Source of the DNA: Holzapfeliella saturejae
GTDB taxonomy: Bacteria > Bacillota > Bacilli > Lactobacillales > Lactobacillaceae
Reading direction: 5' to 3'
Length of the DNA stretch: 64,000 nt
Assembly: GCF_037546065.1 (NCBI RefSeq)
Contig: NZ_JAWMWG010000001.1
Coordinates: forward strand, 372,001 to 436,000
The translations under genes were made by a program, and so were the position numbers. Below, piece by piece: positions 1 to 8,406 of the stretch (position 1 is its first letter; every line of letters begins with the position of its first letter). A model generated the notes under the pieces. That model was not told the origin of the DNA and made no database searches. It saw only the letters and a list, made by a program, of their open reading frames with translations.

Positions 1-777
1 GGTGCGCATTCAAAAGGTCATATTAAATTGGTTTATGTTGAATGGGACGATGCGGTGGCGACAACTAATGTGGCAGGTGAACTGTTACGTCAAGCTGGTT
101 ATGATGTTGATATTATGCCACTAGATGATGCGATTATGTGGAAGTCTGTTGCTACGAAACAAGCTGATGCAATGCTTTGTGGCTGGTTACCCACAACTCA
201 TAAACATGAATATGCTGAATACAAAGATAAGCTCGATTTGCTCGGAGCAAACTATGATAAAGCGCAAGTCGGTTTAGTTGTGCCTGATTATATGTCTGCT
301 AATTCCATTGAAGATTTAAAAGACGAGGCCAACAAAACAATTACCGGAATCGAACCTTCTGAGTCGATTGTGGATTATGCACAAAATGCAACAAAAGAAT
401 ACGCGAACTTAAAAGGTTGGCAAGTCAGCACATCTTCATCTGGTGCCATGGCTGTTGTCTTAGGACAAGCAATTAAAAACCATCAAGATGTCGTTGTGAC
501 AGGTTGGTCACCTCATTGGATGTTTGCTAAATATCACTTAAAAATTTTACAAGATCCTAAAAAAGTTATGGGTGAGTCTGAAAAAATCAATACGATTGCG
601 CGACAAGGATTAAAAGACGATTATCCAGAAGCTTATAACTTGCTTAAAAACTTTAAATGGGATGAGCAAGATATTAGTGAAGTGATGTTAAGAATTAGAA
701 ACGGTGAAAATCCACAAGAAGTTGCAAAATGGTGGTTATCAAATCACGCATCTCGTGTACAAACTTTTAAGCAATAA
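1..777 (+). CDS. Glycine betaine ABC transporter substrate-binding protein (OpuAC type), 5' end outside window
   Basis: The reading frame is open from the first base of the window, so the gene continues upstream; the internal TTG at 28 is not a credible start. The visible 258 residues are a periplasmic-binding-protein type II domain of the OpuAC/ProX family, which captures glycine betaine or related compatible solutes outside the membrane. Aromatic residues typical of the quaternary-ammonium cage are present in the segments CGWLP and GWSPHWMF. In many lactobacilli this domain is fused to the permease (OpuABC); the missing 5' part prevents deciding that here. It ends at a strong bidirectional terminator shared with the convergent nitroreductase. 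Confidence 0.88.
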   Translation, partial: GAHSKGHIKLVYVEWDDAVATTNVAGELLRQAGYDVDIMPLDDAIMWKSVATKQADAMLCGWLPTTHKHEYAEYKDKLDLLGANYDKAQVGLVVPDYMSANSIEDLKDEANKTITGIEPSESIVDYAQNATKEYANLKGWQVSTSSSGAMAVVLGQAIKNHQDVVVTGWSPHWMFAKYHLKILQDPKKVMGESEKINTIARQGLKDDYPEAYNLLKNFKWDEQDISEVMLRIRNGENPQEVAKWWLSNHASRVQTFKQ

Positions 778-810
778 AAAAAGACGACAGTTTTGTCGTC
801 TTTTTTTATT
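775..810. terminator. Bidirectional terminator between opuAC-like gene and nitroreductase gene
   Basis: The stem AAGACGACA / TGTCGTCTT closes on a short loop, with an A-run before and a T-run after it. It can therefore stop transcription of both convergent genes. Confidence 0.9.
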
Positions 811-1564
811 GCCAGTCAAATCCTTGGTCTTTAAGTATTTTAGCGATATCAAGTCTTTTACCTTGAATTAAGTGACCACCTTGAGCAATTTGAGAAATAA
901 ACGAGTCAGTTCTATTGTGTGAATCACGACTAGTGTAGTAATTTTTGATGTCGGTGTCATACTCATTAAAGGATGTTGAGTTGATATGGTTTAGGTCATA
1001 ACTATTTTGAAATAGTCGATGGTGATGATTTAGTTTAGGTTTAACGTCAGGATTATCATCAGGATACCCGAATGCCATCGCAAAGAGAGGGAAGGTGTAT
1101 TTGGGTAGTTTTAATAACTCAATAACCTTTTGTGCATCATTCAAGATGCTACCGAGATAAACGGAACCAATTTCTAAACTCTCAGCAGCTAAGTTAGCGT
1201 TTTGAGCCATTAAAGAAGTATCAACAATCGCATTAATAAGCGAAATGGGTTTTTGATACATAAAGTGGTCTTGATTGTTAGTTTGTGCAATAGCAGTATT
1301 ACGATATTCATCGGCTATGAAAACAAGCAGTAAACCATTATTAGCGACATATGATTGTCCAGAAATCTCAGCTAGTTGTTCTTTGATTACAGGGTCTGAA
1401 ATTTCGATAATCGAACCAGCTTGTCTAAACTGAGTTGTTGGTGCGTTAAAACTGGCAGTTGTAATTTGCTCTTTATGAGTTTTTGAAAGGGGTTTATCTT
1501 GAAACTTGCGAATACTAGTTCGTTTGTTAATTAAATTTAGAAAATGATGACTTGGTTCTGACAT
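806..1564 (-). CDS. NfsA/Frp-type FMN-dependent nitroreductase / NADPH oxidoreductase
   Basis: A 252-residue nitroreductase-fold protein expected to bind FMN and reduce nitro compounds, quinones or flavins with NAD(P)H in the cytosol. The N-terminal RTSIRKF motif and the later segments GSVYLGSILN and FAMAFGYPDD match the FMN/NADPH-binding positions of the NfsA/Frp subgroup, and the length fits. The start is placed at ATG 1564 because AGAGGTG lies about 6 bases upstream; the GTG three codons earlier is part of that ribosome binding site. Transcribed alone, convergent with the betaine gene. The physiological substrate cannot be told. Confidence 0.85.
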   Translation of the reverse strand: MSEPSHHFLNLINKRTSIRKFQDKPLSKTHKEQITTASFNAPTTQFRQAGSIIEISDPVIKEQLAEISGQSYVANNGLLLVFIADEYRNTAIAQTNNQDHFMYQKPISLINAIVDTSLMAQNANLAAESLEIGSVYLGSILNDAQKVIELLKLPKYTFPLFAMAFGYPDDNPDVKPKLNHHHRLFQNSYDLNHINSTSFNEYDTDIKNYYTSRDSHNRTDSFISQIAQGGHLIQGKRLDIAKILKDQGFDWQ

Positions 1565-1713
1565 AAAAAACACCTCTTGTTAAAATGATTAGCTAAGAGG
1601 TTAATCAATATTTTGTGTATTGTAAAGTGTTGTGATGGAATTTTAATGAGATTTTATAGAATATGTTATAATTTAGGAATAGTATTTAAATAAAAGGGCT
1701 GAGGTGCATATCA

Positions 1714-2571
1714 ATGGCTACAAAAGAATTGAAAAGGTCTAAGCGGACAACATCAACAGCTAAAAAAGTTACAAAAACAAAGCCGAAGCGATTAACCGGT
1801 TTTTTAGTGAGTGACATTTTAGTGATTATACTGTCCGTTTTATTAATGGCTACTTACTTAAATCCCAATTTTGTAAAGTCTAATCTGAATAATTCAACAC
1901 ATATGACTAACTATATCAACCGTCAATTTGTTAAACTATCTAACTCTGTTACGACAGATCAAAATCAACTATCAGCAAAACTCTTAAATGAAGAGCAATC
2001 AAACGACGTGATGAATAATATGATTGATTACACTGCTGGTATTCACAACTTTAGAAATAATAGTTTACAAATTGCATCCGAAATCAAAACAACATTGATT
2101 AATGTGATTGATGATAGTAGTGCCACAAAAGCAAAACGCGTCAAAACAGCACTGCAAGAAAATGAACAAACTTCTCAATATGCGGTTTTAGGAACATTTG
2201 ATTTAGATGGCTTAACAACCTTATCTAATGCAGTGACTCTATTTTGGATGATTGCAATTGGTGTTTTATTGATTGCTTTGATTCTATTAATTGTTATCTT
2301 AAATAGAATGAGAAAGTCAAAAATGACTTTGAAATTAGCAATCAAAGAGCTTCTATCAGTAGTTTCTCGACTAGGATTAGTTTTAACGATATTATTTATG
2401 ATTTTAGCTGTTATAACTTCACTATTTGACTTTTCAGGTGTAATAGGTGAATTTGCCGCTGCAATTATTCAATATACCTCTTACTTGTCATTCAATGTCG
2501 TTTTAGCTGGGGTTGTTATGTTTATTTCTGCTAGTTTTTTATCTCTATTAACTAAGCCCTTAATCGACTAA
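1714..2571 (+). CDS. Unknown multi-pass membrane protein with basic N-terminus
   Basis: A 285-residue protein I do not recognise. A strongly basic, Lys/Thr-rich cytoplasmic tail (about residues 1-27) is followed by a membrane segment (about 29-48), a polar Ser/Thr/Asn-rich region of about 125 residues probably outside the cell, and three further hydrophobic segments (about 175-197, 217-240 and 250-280). The ribosome binding site GAGGTG sits 7 bases before the ATG. It is monocistronic, flanked by a divergent gene upstream and a strong terminator downstream. No catalytic motif is visible. Confidence 0.7.
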   Translation: MATKELKRSKRTTSTAKKVTKTKPKRLTGFLVSDILVIILSVLLMATYLNPNFVKSNLNNSTHMTNYINRQFVKLSNSVTTDQNQLSAKLLNEEQSNDVMNNMIDYTAGIHNFRNNSLQIASEIKTTLINVIDDSSATKAKRVKTALQENEQTSQYAVLGTFDLDGLTTLSNAVTLFWMIAIGVLLIALILLIVILNRMRKSKMTLKLAIKELLSVVSRLGLVLTILFMILAVITSLFDFSGVIGEFAAAIIQYTSYLSFNVVLAGVVMFISASFLSLLTKPLID

Positions 2572-2609
2572 AAAAGCTTTTCGATAATCTATCGAAAAGC
2601 TTTTTTTAT
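2571..2609. terminator. Bidirectional terminator, unknown membrane gene / DUF421 gene
   Basis: A long perfect stem, AAAGCTTTTCGATA against TATCGAAAAGCTTT, with an A-run on the left and a T-run on the right, between two convergent genes. Confidence 0.9.
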
Positions 2610-2617
2610 TAATTAAA

Positions 2618-3310
2618 TTAACTTTCTTCATCTGCTTTTTTTTCATCATGTTCATTCTTTTCATCATCTTCATCACCAATACCTGAGTAAGGGAAGATAA
2701 CGATTTTGTGTGATAAATAATTAGCCATATAAATTTGGTTAAGTTCATAACCTCTTAGTTTAAGTTGTCTCATTAACCAATCTTCATCACGATTGATAAC
2801 ATCTAAAGCATCTTCATCAATTTGACCATCCATAATAATAGGATATTTAATGGTTTCATCGCCAACTTGAGTAACTGTCAATTGACCATTTTGTTCGACT
2901 ACACCACGTTTAACTTTGCGGATATCAAAAGCACCTGTGGAACGTAGTTTGAAGGATAAGTCGTGAGCTGATAGACCAATACTATTTAAAACTTCGACAT
3001 TGATTTTTCCATTTTTAATCACGGTTACGGGTGAACCATCGATAGCACGTTTGAAGAAGCGACTATGATTAGTTAGTAACTTAACGAATGAAACAATAAA
3101 TGACCAAACTAATAAGACAATAAAGAATTGAAGTAACGTCACATCTTTACTGTAGAGCATTCCCCCGATAACCCCCCCTAGAACATAGTTTTGAAGTTGG
3201 TCAACAGCATTACTAGGTGCTAAGTTTCCTTTACCAAAGACGTTAATTTGAAGAATTACAGTTGCAAAGGCTAACGTTAATTTAAGCCCAATATCAACAT
3301 AGTTTACCAT
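2618..3310 (-). CDS. DUF421 (YetF/YrbG family) membrane protein
   Basis: A 230-residue protein with hydrophobic segments in the first about 85 residues and a soluble C-terminal alpha/beta domain containing the RSTGAFDIRKVKRGVVEQNG region typical of the YetF family. The function of this family is not established. The last 20 residues are very acidic (Asp/Glu/Lys/His-rich). GGGGGA precedes the ATG. The DUF3290 gene lies 15 bases upstream on the same strand; DUF3290 and DUF421 genes commonly occur together in lactobacilli, so they probably form one operon and one membrane complex. Confidence 0.85.
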   Translation of the reverse strand: MVNYVDIGLKLTLAFATVILQINVFGKGNLAPSNAVDQLQNYVLGGVIGGMLYSKDVTLLQFFIVLLVWSFIVSFVKLLTNHSRFFKRAIDGSPVTVIKNGKINVEVLNSIGLSAHDLSFKLRSTGAFDIRKVKRGVVEQNGQLTVTQVGDETIKYPIIMDGQIDEDALDVINRDEDWLMRQLKLRGYELNQIYMANYLSHKIVIFPYSGIGDEDDEKNEHDEKKADEES

Positions 3311-3325
3311 TGTTTTTCCCCCTAG

Positions 3326-3805
3326 TTATTTATTAAAAGTAATATCTTTTGTGTTAATTAAGTTGGTTTCGGTTAAATCGTAGGAACTAACGGCGTTATC
3401 ATTATTAAACTGCACTTTATAAAACCGTCCCTTGCTGCCACCAATATTCAAAATCATACCGCTAGAAAGTGAGGTTTGATTAACGAATATTTGATCAGTT
3501 TCGGTGTTTTGGTTGACCTTAACAGCATCAAGAAAAGTTTTAACTTGCGTTGAATTATTAAATGAATTGTGTGCTTGTTGAAAACTTGAATATTGATTAA
3601 GTACCAATAGAGCAGAAAAGATAACTAGTACCACTAAAATATCACGATTACGCATAGAATCTTTATTCCTAAAGTAATCAAAGGCTGTCCACGCTAAAAA
3701 GCCAAGGACAATAATAATTAGGGCGAAACGAATGATTAAGCTTAAATCGCTTTGATTCCCCTCAAAAAAGCTATATGACCAAAAATCTGTTAAAAAGTAA
3801 AACAT
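3326..3805 (-). CDS. DUF3290 family membrane protein
   Basis: About 159 residues. The N-terminal half carries two hydrophobic segments (about residues 20-42 and 52-70); the C-terminal half is predicted extracytoplasmic and beta-rich, ending in a short polar tail. It is the usual partner of DUF421 and is the first gene of a two-gene operon. The ATG at 3805 is preferred over an in-frame TTG at 3814, which is only 2 bases from the AGGAG, although the spacing to the ATG (about 11) is then on the long side. Function unknown. Confidence 0.75.
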   Translation of the reverse strand: MFYFLTDFWSYSFFEGNQSDLSLIIRFALIIIVLGFLAWTAFDYFRNKDSMRNRDILVVLVIFSALLVLNQYSSFQQAHNSFNNSTQVKTFLDAVKVNQNTETDQIFVNQTSLSSGMILNIGGSKGRFYKVQFNNDNAVSSYDLTETNLINTKDITFNK

Positions 3806-3904
3806 TCTGTTCAATACTCCTTTACCTGTAGCTAAATTTAAATTACACTAATTGGTTGTGGGTAATTAAAATCATATTTTAATCACTAACATACTTATCA
3901 TAAC

Positions 3905-3937
3905 GCTATTTTAAAAAATTTTCTATTTTAAAATAGC
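3905..3937 (+). promoter_or_regulatory. 12-bp perfect hairpin upstream of permease 1
   Basis: The arms GCTATTTTAAAA (3905-3916) and TTTTAAAATAGC (3926-3937) pair perfectly around a 9-base loop. The hairpin lies 12 bases before the AGGAG of the first permease. It is not followed by a T-run, so it is more likely a leader structure or operator than a terminator. Confidence 0.5.
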
Positions 3938-3962
3938 AGTAAAAAAATAGGAGCGATTCATT

Positions 3963-5240
3963 TTGGATAAAGATTCAAATAAATTAGGATTTTGGAGTAT
4001 CGTCCTACTTGGAATTAACGGTATTATTGGATCAGGAATATTTTTGCTGCCTAATAATGCCTATAAATCCATGGGAACAGCAAGTATTCTTGCCTTTTTA
4101 TGTGCAATGATTTTAGCTTTATTTATTGCCTTAGTTATTGCTGAAAACGCCTCATTATTTAATGATGATGGCGGACCCTATCTCTATACTAAAGAAGCTT
4201 TTGGAGATTTTGTTGGTTATGAAATTGGAATTGTTAATTGGATTGCACAGATTGTCGCATTTGCAACTGTTGTGAATGGATTTGTAACGACTTTGTCAGG
4301 TGTTTCGTCAATTTTTAATGATTCGATAGTCAAAAATATTACGATTGCAATCGTCTTTTTACTGTTAGCAATTTTGAATATTAGAGGCCTTAAATTGAAT
4401 CGAAATGTGAATAACATTTTGACAATTTCAAAACTAGTGCCACTAGTTCTTTTTTTAGCAATTGGTATTTTCTTTTTAAATGGGGCGCACTATCAACCAA
4501 TAGTGGCTGAAGGTGTATTAGAACCAAATAACTTTTCGCAAACAATCTTTTTGATTTTTTATGCCTTCGGTGGATTTGAGTCTTTACCACTTGTAGCTGG
4601 TGAAATGAAAAACCCACGTAAGAATTTACCACGTGCGATTGTAGCAACCATTTTAATGGTTTCATTAATTTACGTTTTATTACAAATCGTTTCGATTGGA
4701 ATTTTAGGAAGTGACCTTGCCAATAGCGTAGTGCCAGTACAAGATGCCTTTACTAAAATTGCAGGACCATTTGGTGGTGCAATTGTGGCTGCTGGAACGA
4801 TTGTAGCTAGTGCAGGTGCTTGTGTTGCAGGCGCATTTTGGATGTCTCGTCCAGGAGTTGCGATGTCAGAAAATAAAATGCTACCGCAGTTCTTATCACA
4901 AAAAAATAAATTTGATATGCCACACTACGGAATTATAGTGTCTATGGTGATTGCGTTTCTAGTTTCATTAAGTGGCAGTTTTGTGTTCTTATCACAAATT
5001 AGTTCAGTAATTACCTTTGTTATTTTCATTCCAACCACTTTAGCGTTAATTGTTTTTAGATTTAAACATAAAGAAAGAAAAGGCGCTTTTACGGTTAAAG
5101 GTGGATTAACAATTCCTATTTTGGTTATTATTTTTAGCGTTATTTTACTGACACAGACCACTTTTGTACAATGGATTTCACTTATTTTAACATTTATGGT
5201 CGCAATTCCGTTTTATTTCGTATATTATAGAAGAAACTAA
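3963..5240 (+). CDS. APC-superfamily amino acid permease, paralogue 1
   Basis: A 425-residue cytoplasmic-membrane transporter with about 12 membrane segments. The TM1 signature GINGIIGSGIFLLP and the TM6 region YAFGGFESLPLVAGEMKNPR are typical of amino acid-polyamine-organocation permeases. The TTG start at 3963 is supported by AGGAG 9 bases upstream and by alignment with the two paralogues, which all reach LGFWSIVL within 8-15 residues. First of three tandem paralogues. Substrate unknown; the leader peptides of paralogues 2 and 3 suggest that the three differ in amino acid specificity. Confidence 0.88.
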   Translation: MDKDSNKLGFWSIVLLGINGIIGSGIFLLPNNAYKSMGTASILAFLCAMILALFIALVIAENASLFNDDGGPYLYTKEAFGDFVGYEIGIVNWIAQIVAFATVVNGFVTTLSGVSSIFNDSIVKNITIAIVFLLLAILNIRGLKLNRNVNNILTISKLVPLVLFLAIGIFFLNGAHYQPIVAEGVLEPNNFSQTIFLIFYAFGGFESLPLVAGEMKNPRKNLPRAIVATILMVSLIYVLLQIVSIGILGSDLANSVVPVQDAFTKIAGPFGGAIVAAGTIVASAGACVAGAFWMSRPGVAMSENKMLPQFLSQKNKFDMPHYGIIVSMVIAFLVSLSGSFVFLSQISSVITFVIFIPTTLALIVFRFKHKERKGAFTVKGGLTIPILVIIFSVILLTQTTFVQWISLILTFMVAIPFYFVYYRRN

Positions 5241-5338
5241 CTTTTATATAGTTATCATTTAGAAAGGACGTTGAGATTGTTAATTAAAGAGACCAACTTA
5301 AAATTATTAATGACAATTCCATTTTGTTTAGTACATCA

Positions 5339-5374
5339 TTCTAATATTTAAAACGCATATTTTAAATATTAGGA
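5339..5374 (+). promoter_or_regulatory. Hairpin that masks the ribosome binding site of a leader peptide (permease 2)
   Basis: CTAATATTTAAAA (5341-5353) pairs perfectly with TTTTAAATATTAG (5360-5372); a U-G and a U-A pair (5340-5373 and 5339-5374) extend the stem to 15 bp. The 3' arm contains four bases of the AGGAG (5371-5375) that serves the small reading frame at 5383, so translation of that frame would be blocked while the stem is closed. Confidence 0.55.
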
Positions 5375-5382
5375 GCAGATGT

Positions 5383-5448
5383 ATGACTTATCACCAAGTA
5401 CAGGAATTTCTTTATGATCACCGACATCTTATTAAAATTGACAATTAA
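5383..5448 (+). CDS. Putative 21-codon leader peptide of permease 2
   Basis: An ATG seven bases after AGGAG opens a 21-codon frame ending at TAA 5446-5448, 37 bases before the permease start. The peptide has three His residues, two of them in the run YDHRHL, and lacks features of a stand-alone protein. Its place between a ribosome-masking hairpin and a permease gene suggests a regulatory leader, possibly histidine-responsive. Function is inferred from position and composition only. Confidence 0.45.
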   Translation: MTYHQVQEFLYDHRHLIKIDN

Positions 5449-5485
5449 CCGTTTAGTTATCAATAATTAATAGGAGAATGAAATT

Positions 5486-6790
5486 ATGAAGAAATCAAAT
5501 CAGAATCAAAATCAAAGTAAACTTGGCTTTTGGAGTATTGTATTACTCGGAATCAATGGTGTTATGGGTTCAGGAATTTTCTTGTTACCCAATAATGCTT
5601 ACAAATCAATGGGGACAGCTAGCTTATTAGCTTTTGTCTTTGCTGCAGTATTAGTTTTATTAATCGCTTTGGTAATCGGTGAGAACGCGTCACTTTTCAA
5701 AGAAGATGGGGGACCTTACCTTTATACTAAAGAAGCTTTTGGTAATTTTGTTAGTTATGAAGTTGGAATCTTAAATTGGTTAGCACAAATTTTTGTGTTA
5801 GCCACAGTGGTTAACGGATTTATTACAACACTTGCAGGTGTTTCACCAGTTTTTGCTGGTGGTTGGGTTAAGACGGTTGCAATTATGATAACGTTCATAA
5901 TTTTAATCGTATTAAATGTAAGAGGCTTAAAGTTAACTAAATATGTTAATAATTTAATGACTTTTTCAAAATTAATTCCGTTATTTTTATTTTTATGTAT
6001 CGGTATTTTCTTCATTAAAGGTCAAAATTTTCAACCTTTTGCCTTATCTCAATCATTTGAGCCTGCAAACTTTGCTCAAACAGTCTTTTTAATTTTTTAT
6101 GCTTTTGGTGGCTTTGAAGCGCTACCACTAGTAGCGGGTGAAATGGAAAACCCAAGAAAAAATCTCCCACGTGCTTTAATTGTGACAATTTCATTAATTT
6201 CAGCTATCTATATTGCATTACAAGTGGTTTCAATTGGTATTTTAGGACCAGATTTAGCAACGAGTGTGGTACCTGTACAAGATGCCTTTCAAAGAATTCT
6301 AGGTCCAGTTGGCGGTATTTTAGTTGCTGCTGGAACAATTATTGCGAGTGCTGGTGCTAGTGTGGCAACTGCATTTTGGACACCACGTCCAGGAATTGCA
6401 TTGTCAAAAAACAAAATGCTACCAAGTTTCTTGTCTAAAGAAAACAAAAAGGGTATGCCTTACATTGGAATTATCATCACTTTAATTATTTCGATGCTAA
6501 TTTCAATTAGTGGTAGTTTTGTTTACCTCTCACAAGTCAGTTCAGTAATTACATTCTTGTTATTTATTCCAACAACGTTGGCACTTGTTGTATTTAGATA
6601 TACGAAAAAAGAAGAACGTACATTTAAAGTTAAAGCTGGAAAAACAGTAGCTGTACTAGCAGCAGTTATCAGTATTGGATTATTAACACAAGCTTCACTT
6701 GATCAATTTTTAGCGGTATTGATTGTGTTAATCTTAGCAATTCCATTTTACTTTATTTATGCTAGAAAAAATAATACAGAGAAAGGATAA
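5486..6790 (+). CDS. APC-superfamily amino acid permease, paralogue 2
   Basis: A 434-residue permease, very similar over its whole length to the preceding paralogue: GINGVMGSGIFLLPNNAYKS in TM1, GGFEALPLVAGEMENPRKNL in TM6, about 12 membrane segments. The N-terminus is Asn/Gln-rich. AGGAGA lies 8 bases before the ATG. A hairpin-masked leader peptide precedes it, so expression may respond to translation of that peptide. Recent tandem duplication is the simplest origin of the pair. Substrate unknown; histidine is a guess from the leader. Confidence 0.88.
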   Translation: MKKSNQNQNQSKLGFWSIVLLGINGVMGSGIFLLPNNAYKSMGTASLLAFVFAAVLVLLIALVIGENASLFKEDGGPYLYTKEAFGNFVSYEVGILNWLAQIFVLATVVNGFITTLAGVSPVFAGGWVKTVAIMITFIILIVLNVRGLKLTKYVNNLMTFSKLIPLFLFLCIGIFFIKGQNFQPFALSQSFEPANFAQTVFLIFYAFGGFEALPLVAGEMENPRKNLPRALIVTISLISAIYIALQVVSIGILGPDLATSVVPVQDAFQRILGPVGGILVAAGTIIASAGASVATAFWTPRPGIALSKNKMLPSFLSKENKKGMPYIGIIITLIISMLISISGSFVYLSQVSSVITFLLFIPTTLALVVFRYTKKEERTFKVKAGKTVAVLAAVISIGLLTQASLDQFLAVLIVLILAIPFYFIYARKNNTEKG

Positions 6791-6895
6791 AAAAACATGG
6801 AAACAGGACACCTGATGTCGGTTCTTTTTGCTTGATGTATTGGCGCTCCTAAGCCGTGAATCAAGTAAAAAATAAATTTAAAGGAGCCAGTAGTT
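6791..6895 (+). promoter_or_regulatory. Structured leader with apical anti-Shine-Dalgarno (candidate pseudoknot), permease 3
   Basis: A 12-bp stem (6825-6836 with 6860-6871, one G-U pair) carries a loop in which GGC/GCC (6842-6844, 6853-6855) presents GCTCCT (6845-6850). That hexamer is exactly complementary to AGGAGC (6882-6887), the ribosome binding site of the Tyr-rich leader peptide, giving a possible pseudoknot. An upstream small hairpin GACA/TGTC (around 6808-6819) adds to the structure. It matches no riboswitch or T-box class I know; the T-box AGGGTGG sequence is absent. Confidence 0.55.
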
Positions 6896-6982
6896 ATGAA
6901 AACTCAATTGCAAAACAGTATACAAAATAAATTAGAAATGGCACTTACTCATTATTATTGGCGTTACTATCAAAACAACTAA
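6896..6982 (+). CDS. Putative 28-codon Tyr/Trp-rich leader peptide of permease 3
   Basis: The ATG at 6896 follows AAGGAGC by 8 bases; the frame ends with TAA at 6980-6982, 39 bases before the permease start. Near its C-terminus is the run THYYWRYY: four Tyr and one Trp in eight codons. Such a run just before a stop codon is the usual arrangement of amino-acid-sensing leader peptides. I infer ribosome-stalling or translation-coupled control of the permease by aromatic amino acids. Confidence 0.55.
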   Translation: MKTQLQNSIQNKLEMALTHYYWRYYQNN

Positions 6983-7021
6983 GAAAACAAATTAAATAAT
7001 TTTTGATAGGAGTGCTTTAAA

Positions 7022-8320
7022 ATGGGAAAAAGTGAACAAAAAGAAAAGAATAAGTTAGGTTTTTGGAGTATTGTATTAATTGGTATTAACGGAATTATAG
7101 GATCAGGAATTTACTTGATTCCAAATTCTGCCTACGGAAAAGTTGGGACGTTAAGTCTACTTACTTTCTTATTAGCTGCGATACTTGTTTTAACCGTAGC
7201 TTTATCTATTGCTCAAAACGCATCTTTATTTAAAGAAGATGGTGGACCATACTTATACGCTAAAGAAGCTTTTGGTGATTTTGTCGGATACATTGTTGGA
7301 TTATTGAATTGTATGTTGCAGATTACTATCTTAGCAACTATCATTAGCGGATTAGTTAAAATTTTGGGAGGTTCATTATCGTTTTTAAGTGGAGAACTCA
7401 CCCAAAAGATACTAACAATTGCCATTTTTGCTGTATTAGCAATTATTAATTTATCAGGTGTAACATTAGCGAAGTACATTAATAACATCATGACAATCGC
7501 AAAACTGTTACCATTAGTTTTATTTATCGTTATCGGTGTCTTTTTCATTAATCAAGGAAACTACACCCCAATCGTACCAACACAGGGCATTAGCTTTGAT
7601 AGTTTTTCACAAGCTATCTTATTGATTTACTTCGCATTTGGTGGATTTGAATCATTACCACTAATTGCCGCTGACATGAAAAATCCAAAACGTAATCTAC
7701 CACGTGCATTAGTAACAATTATTGCACTAGTTTCAGCGTTTTACATCTTGCTACAAGCGGTTTCAATCGGAATCTTAGGAACCGAGTTAGCTCAAAATAC
7801 AGTACCTGTTCAAGCCGCATTCGGTCGTATTTTAGGACCTATTGGATCAGGAATTGTTGCTGTAGGTAGTGTTGTTTCGATGGCAGGTGCTGCTATGGCT
7901 GTTGCTTTTTGGGCACCAAGACCAGTTGGAGCTATGGCCCAAAATGATATGCTACCTAAAGTGTTAGCTAAGAAAAATTCTAAAAACGTTCCCGCAGTAG
8001 CTATCATTGTGACATACGCATTATCAATGTTATTGTCATTGTCTGGTGGATTCGAAATTTTATCACAATTAACATCAGTGATTTCCTTAGTGATTTTCTT
8101 ACCAACGACACTTTCTGTAATGGTCTTTCACTTCACTAAAAAAGATGTTGAACGTCCAGTTAACATTAAAGGAAGCCTATACATTGCTGGGTTTGCGACA
8201 ATTTTAATCGTTATTTTGTTAACTCAAACATCAGCAGTTCAGTTGATGAGTGCGGGTGCAGCAATTGTCTTTTCAGCAATTATGTACTTCATCACTCAAA
8301 AATCACGTAAAAAAGCTTAA
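7022..8320 (+). CDS. APC-superfamily amino acid permease, paralogue 3
   Basis: A 432-residue permease of the same family, more diverged than the first two: GINGIIGSGIYLIPNSAYGK in TM1 and GGFESLPLIAADMKNPKRNL in TM6; about 12 membrane segments. AGGAG precedes the ATG by about 9 bases. The upstream region holds a structured RNA and a Tyr/Trp-rich leader peptide, pointing to aromatic amino acids as the regulatory signal and perhaps the substrate. A terminator at 8331-8360 ends the permease cluster. Confidence 0.88.
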   Translation: MGKSEQKEKNKLGFWSIVLIGINGIIGSGIYLIPNSAYGKVGTLSLLTFLLAAILVLTVALSIAQNASLFKEDGGPYLYAKEAFGDFVGYIVGLLNCMLQITILATIISGLVKILGGSLSFLSGELTQKILTIAIFAVLAIINLSGVTLAKYINNIMTIAKLLPLVLFIVIGVFFINQGNYTPIVPTQGISFDSFSQAILLIYFAFGGFESLPLIAADMKNPKRNLPRALVTIIALVSAFYILLQAVSIGILGTELAQNTVPVQAAFGRILGPIGSGIVAVGSVVSMAGAAMAVAFWAPRPVGAMAQNDMLPKVLAKKNSKNVPAVAIIVTYALSMLLSLSGGFEILSQLTSVISLVIFLPTTLSVMVFHFTKKDVERPVNIKGSLYIAGFATILIVILLTQTSAVQLMSAGAAIVFSAIMYFITQKSRKKA

Positions 8321-8330
8321 GATAATTTAA

Positions 8331-8360
8331 AGAGTACCCATAATTGGGTACTCTTTTTTT
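8331..8360 (+). terminator. Terminator of the permease cluster
   Basis: AGAGTACCCA and TGGGTACTCT form a perfect 10-bp stem with a TAAT loop followed by a T-run. Confidence 0.9.
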
Positions 8361-8406
8361 CTAACATGTTACAGTTGAAAGGACTTATATTAATGGAGGA
8401 ATTATT

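Noticed and set aside
2560..2748. Lys/Met-rich frame on the minus strand
   Set aside because: It is the out-of-frame reading of the acidic tail of the DUF421 gene and extends into its terminator; no ribosome site.
6797..6835. 12-codon frame METGHLMSVLFA before the leader of permease 3
   Set aside because: Its codons form the first hairpins of the structured leader and the ribosome site is poorly placed; I treat it as RNA structure, not as a peptide gene.
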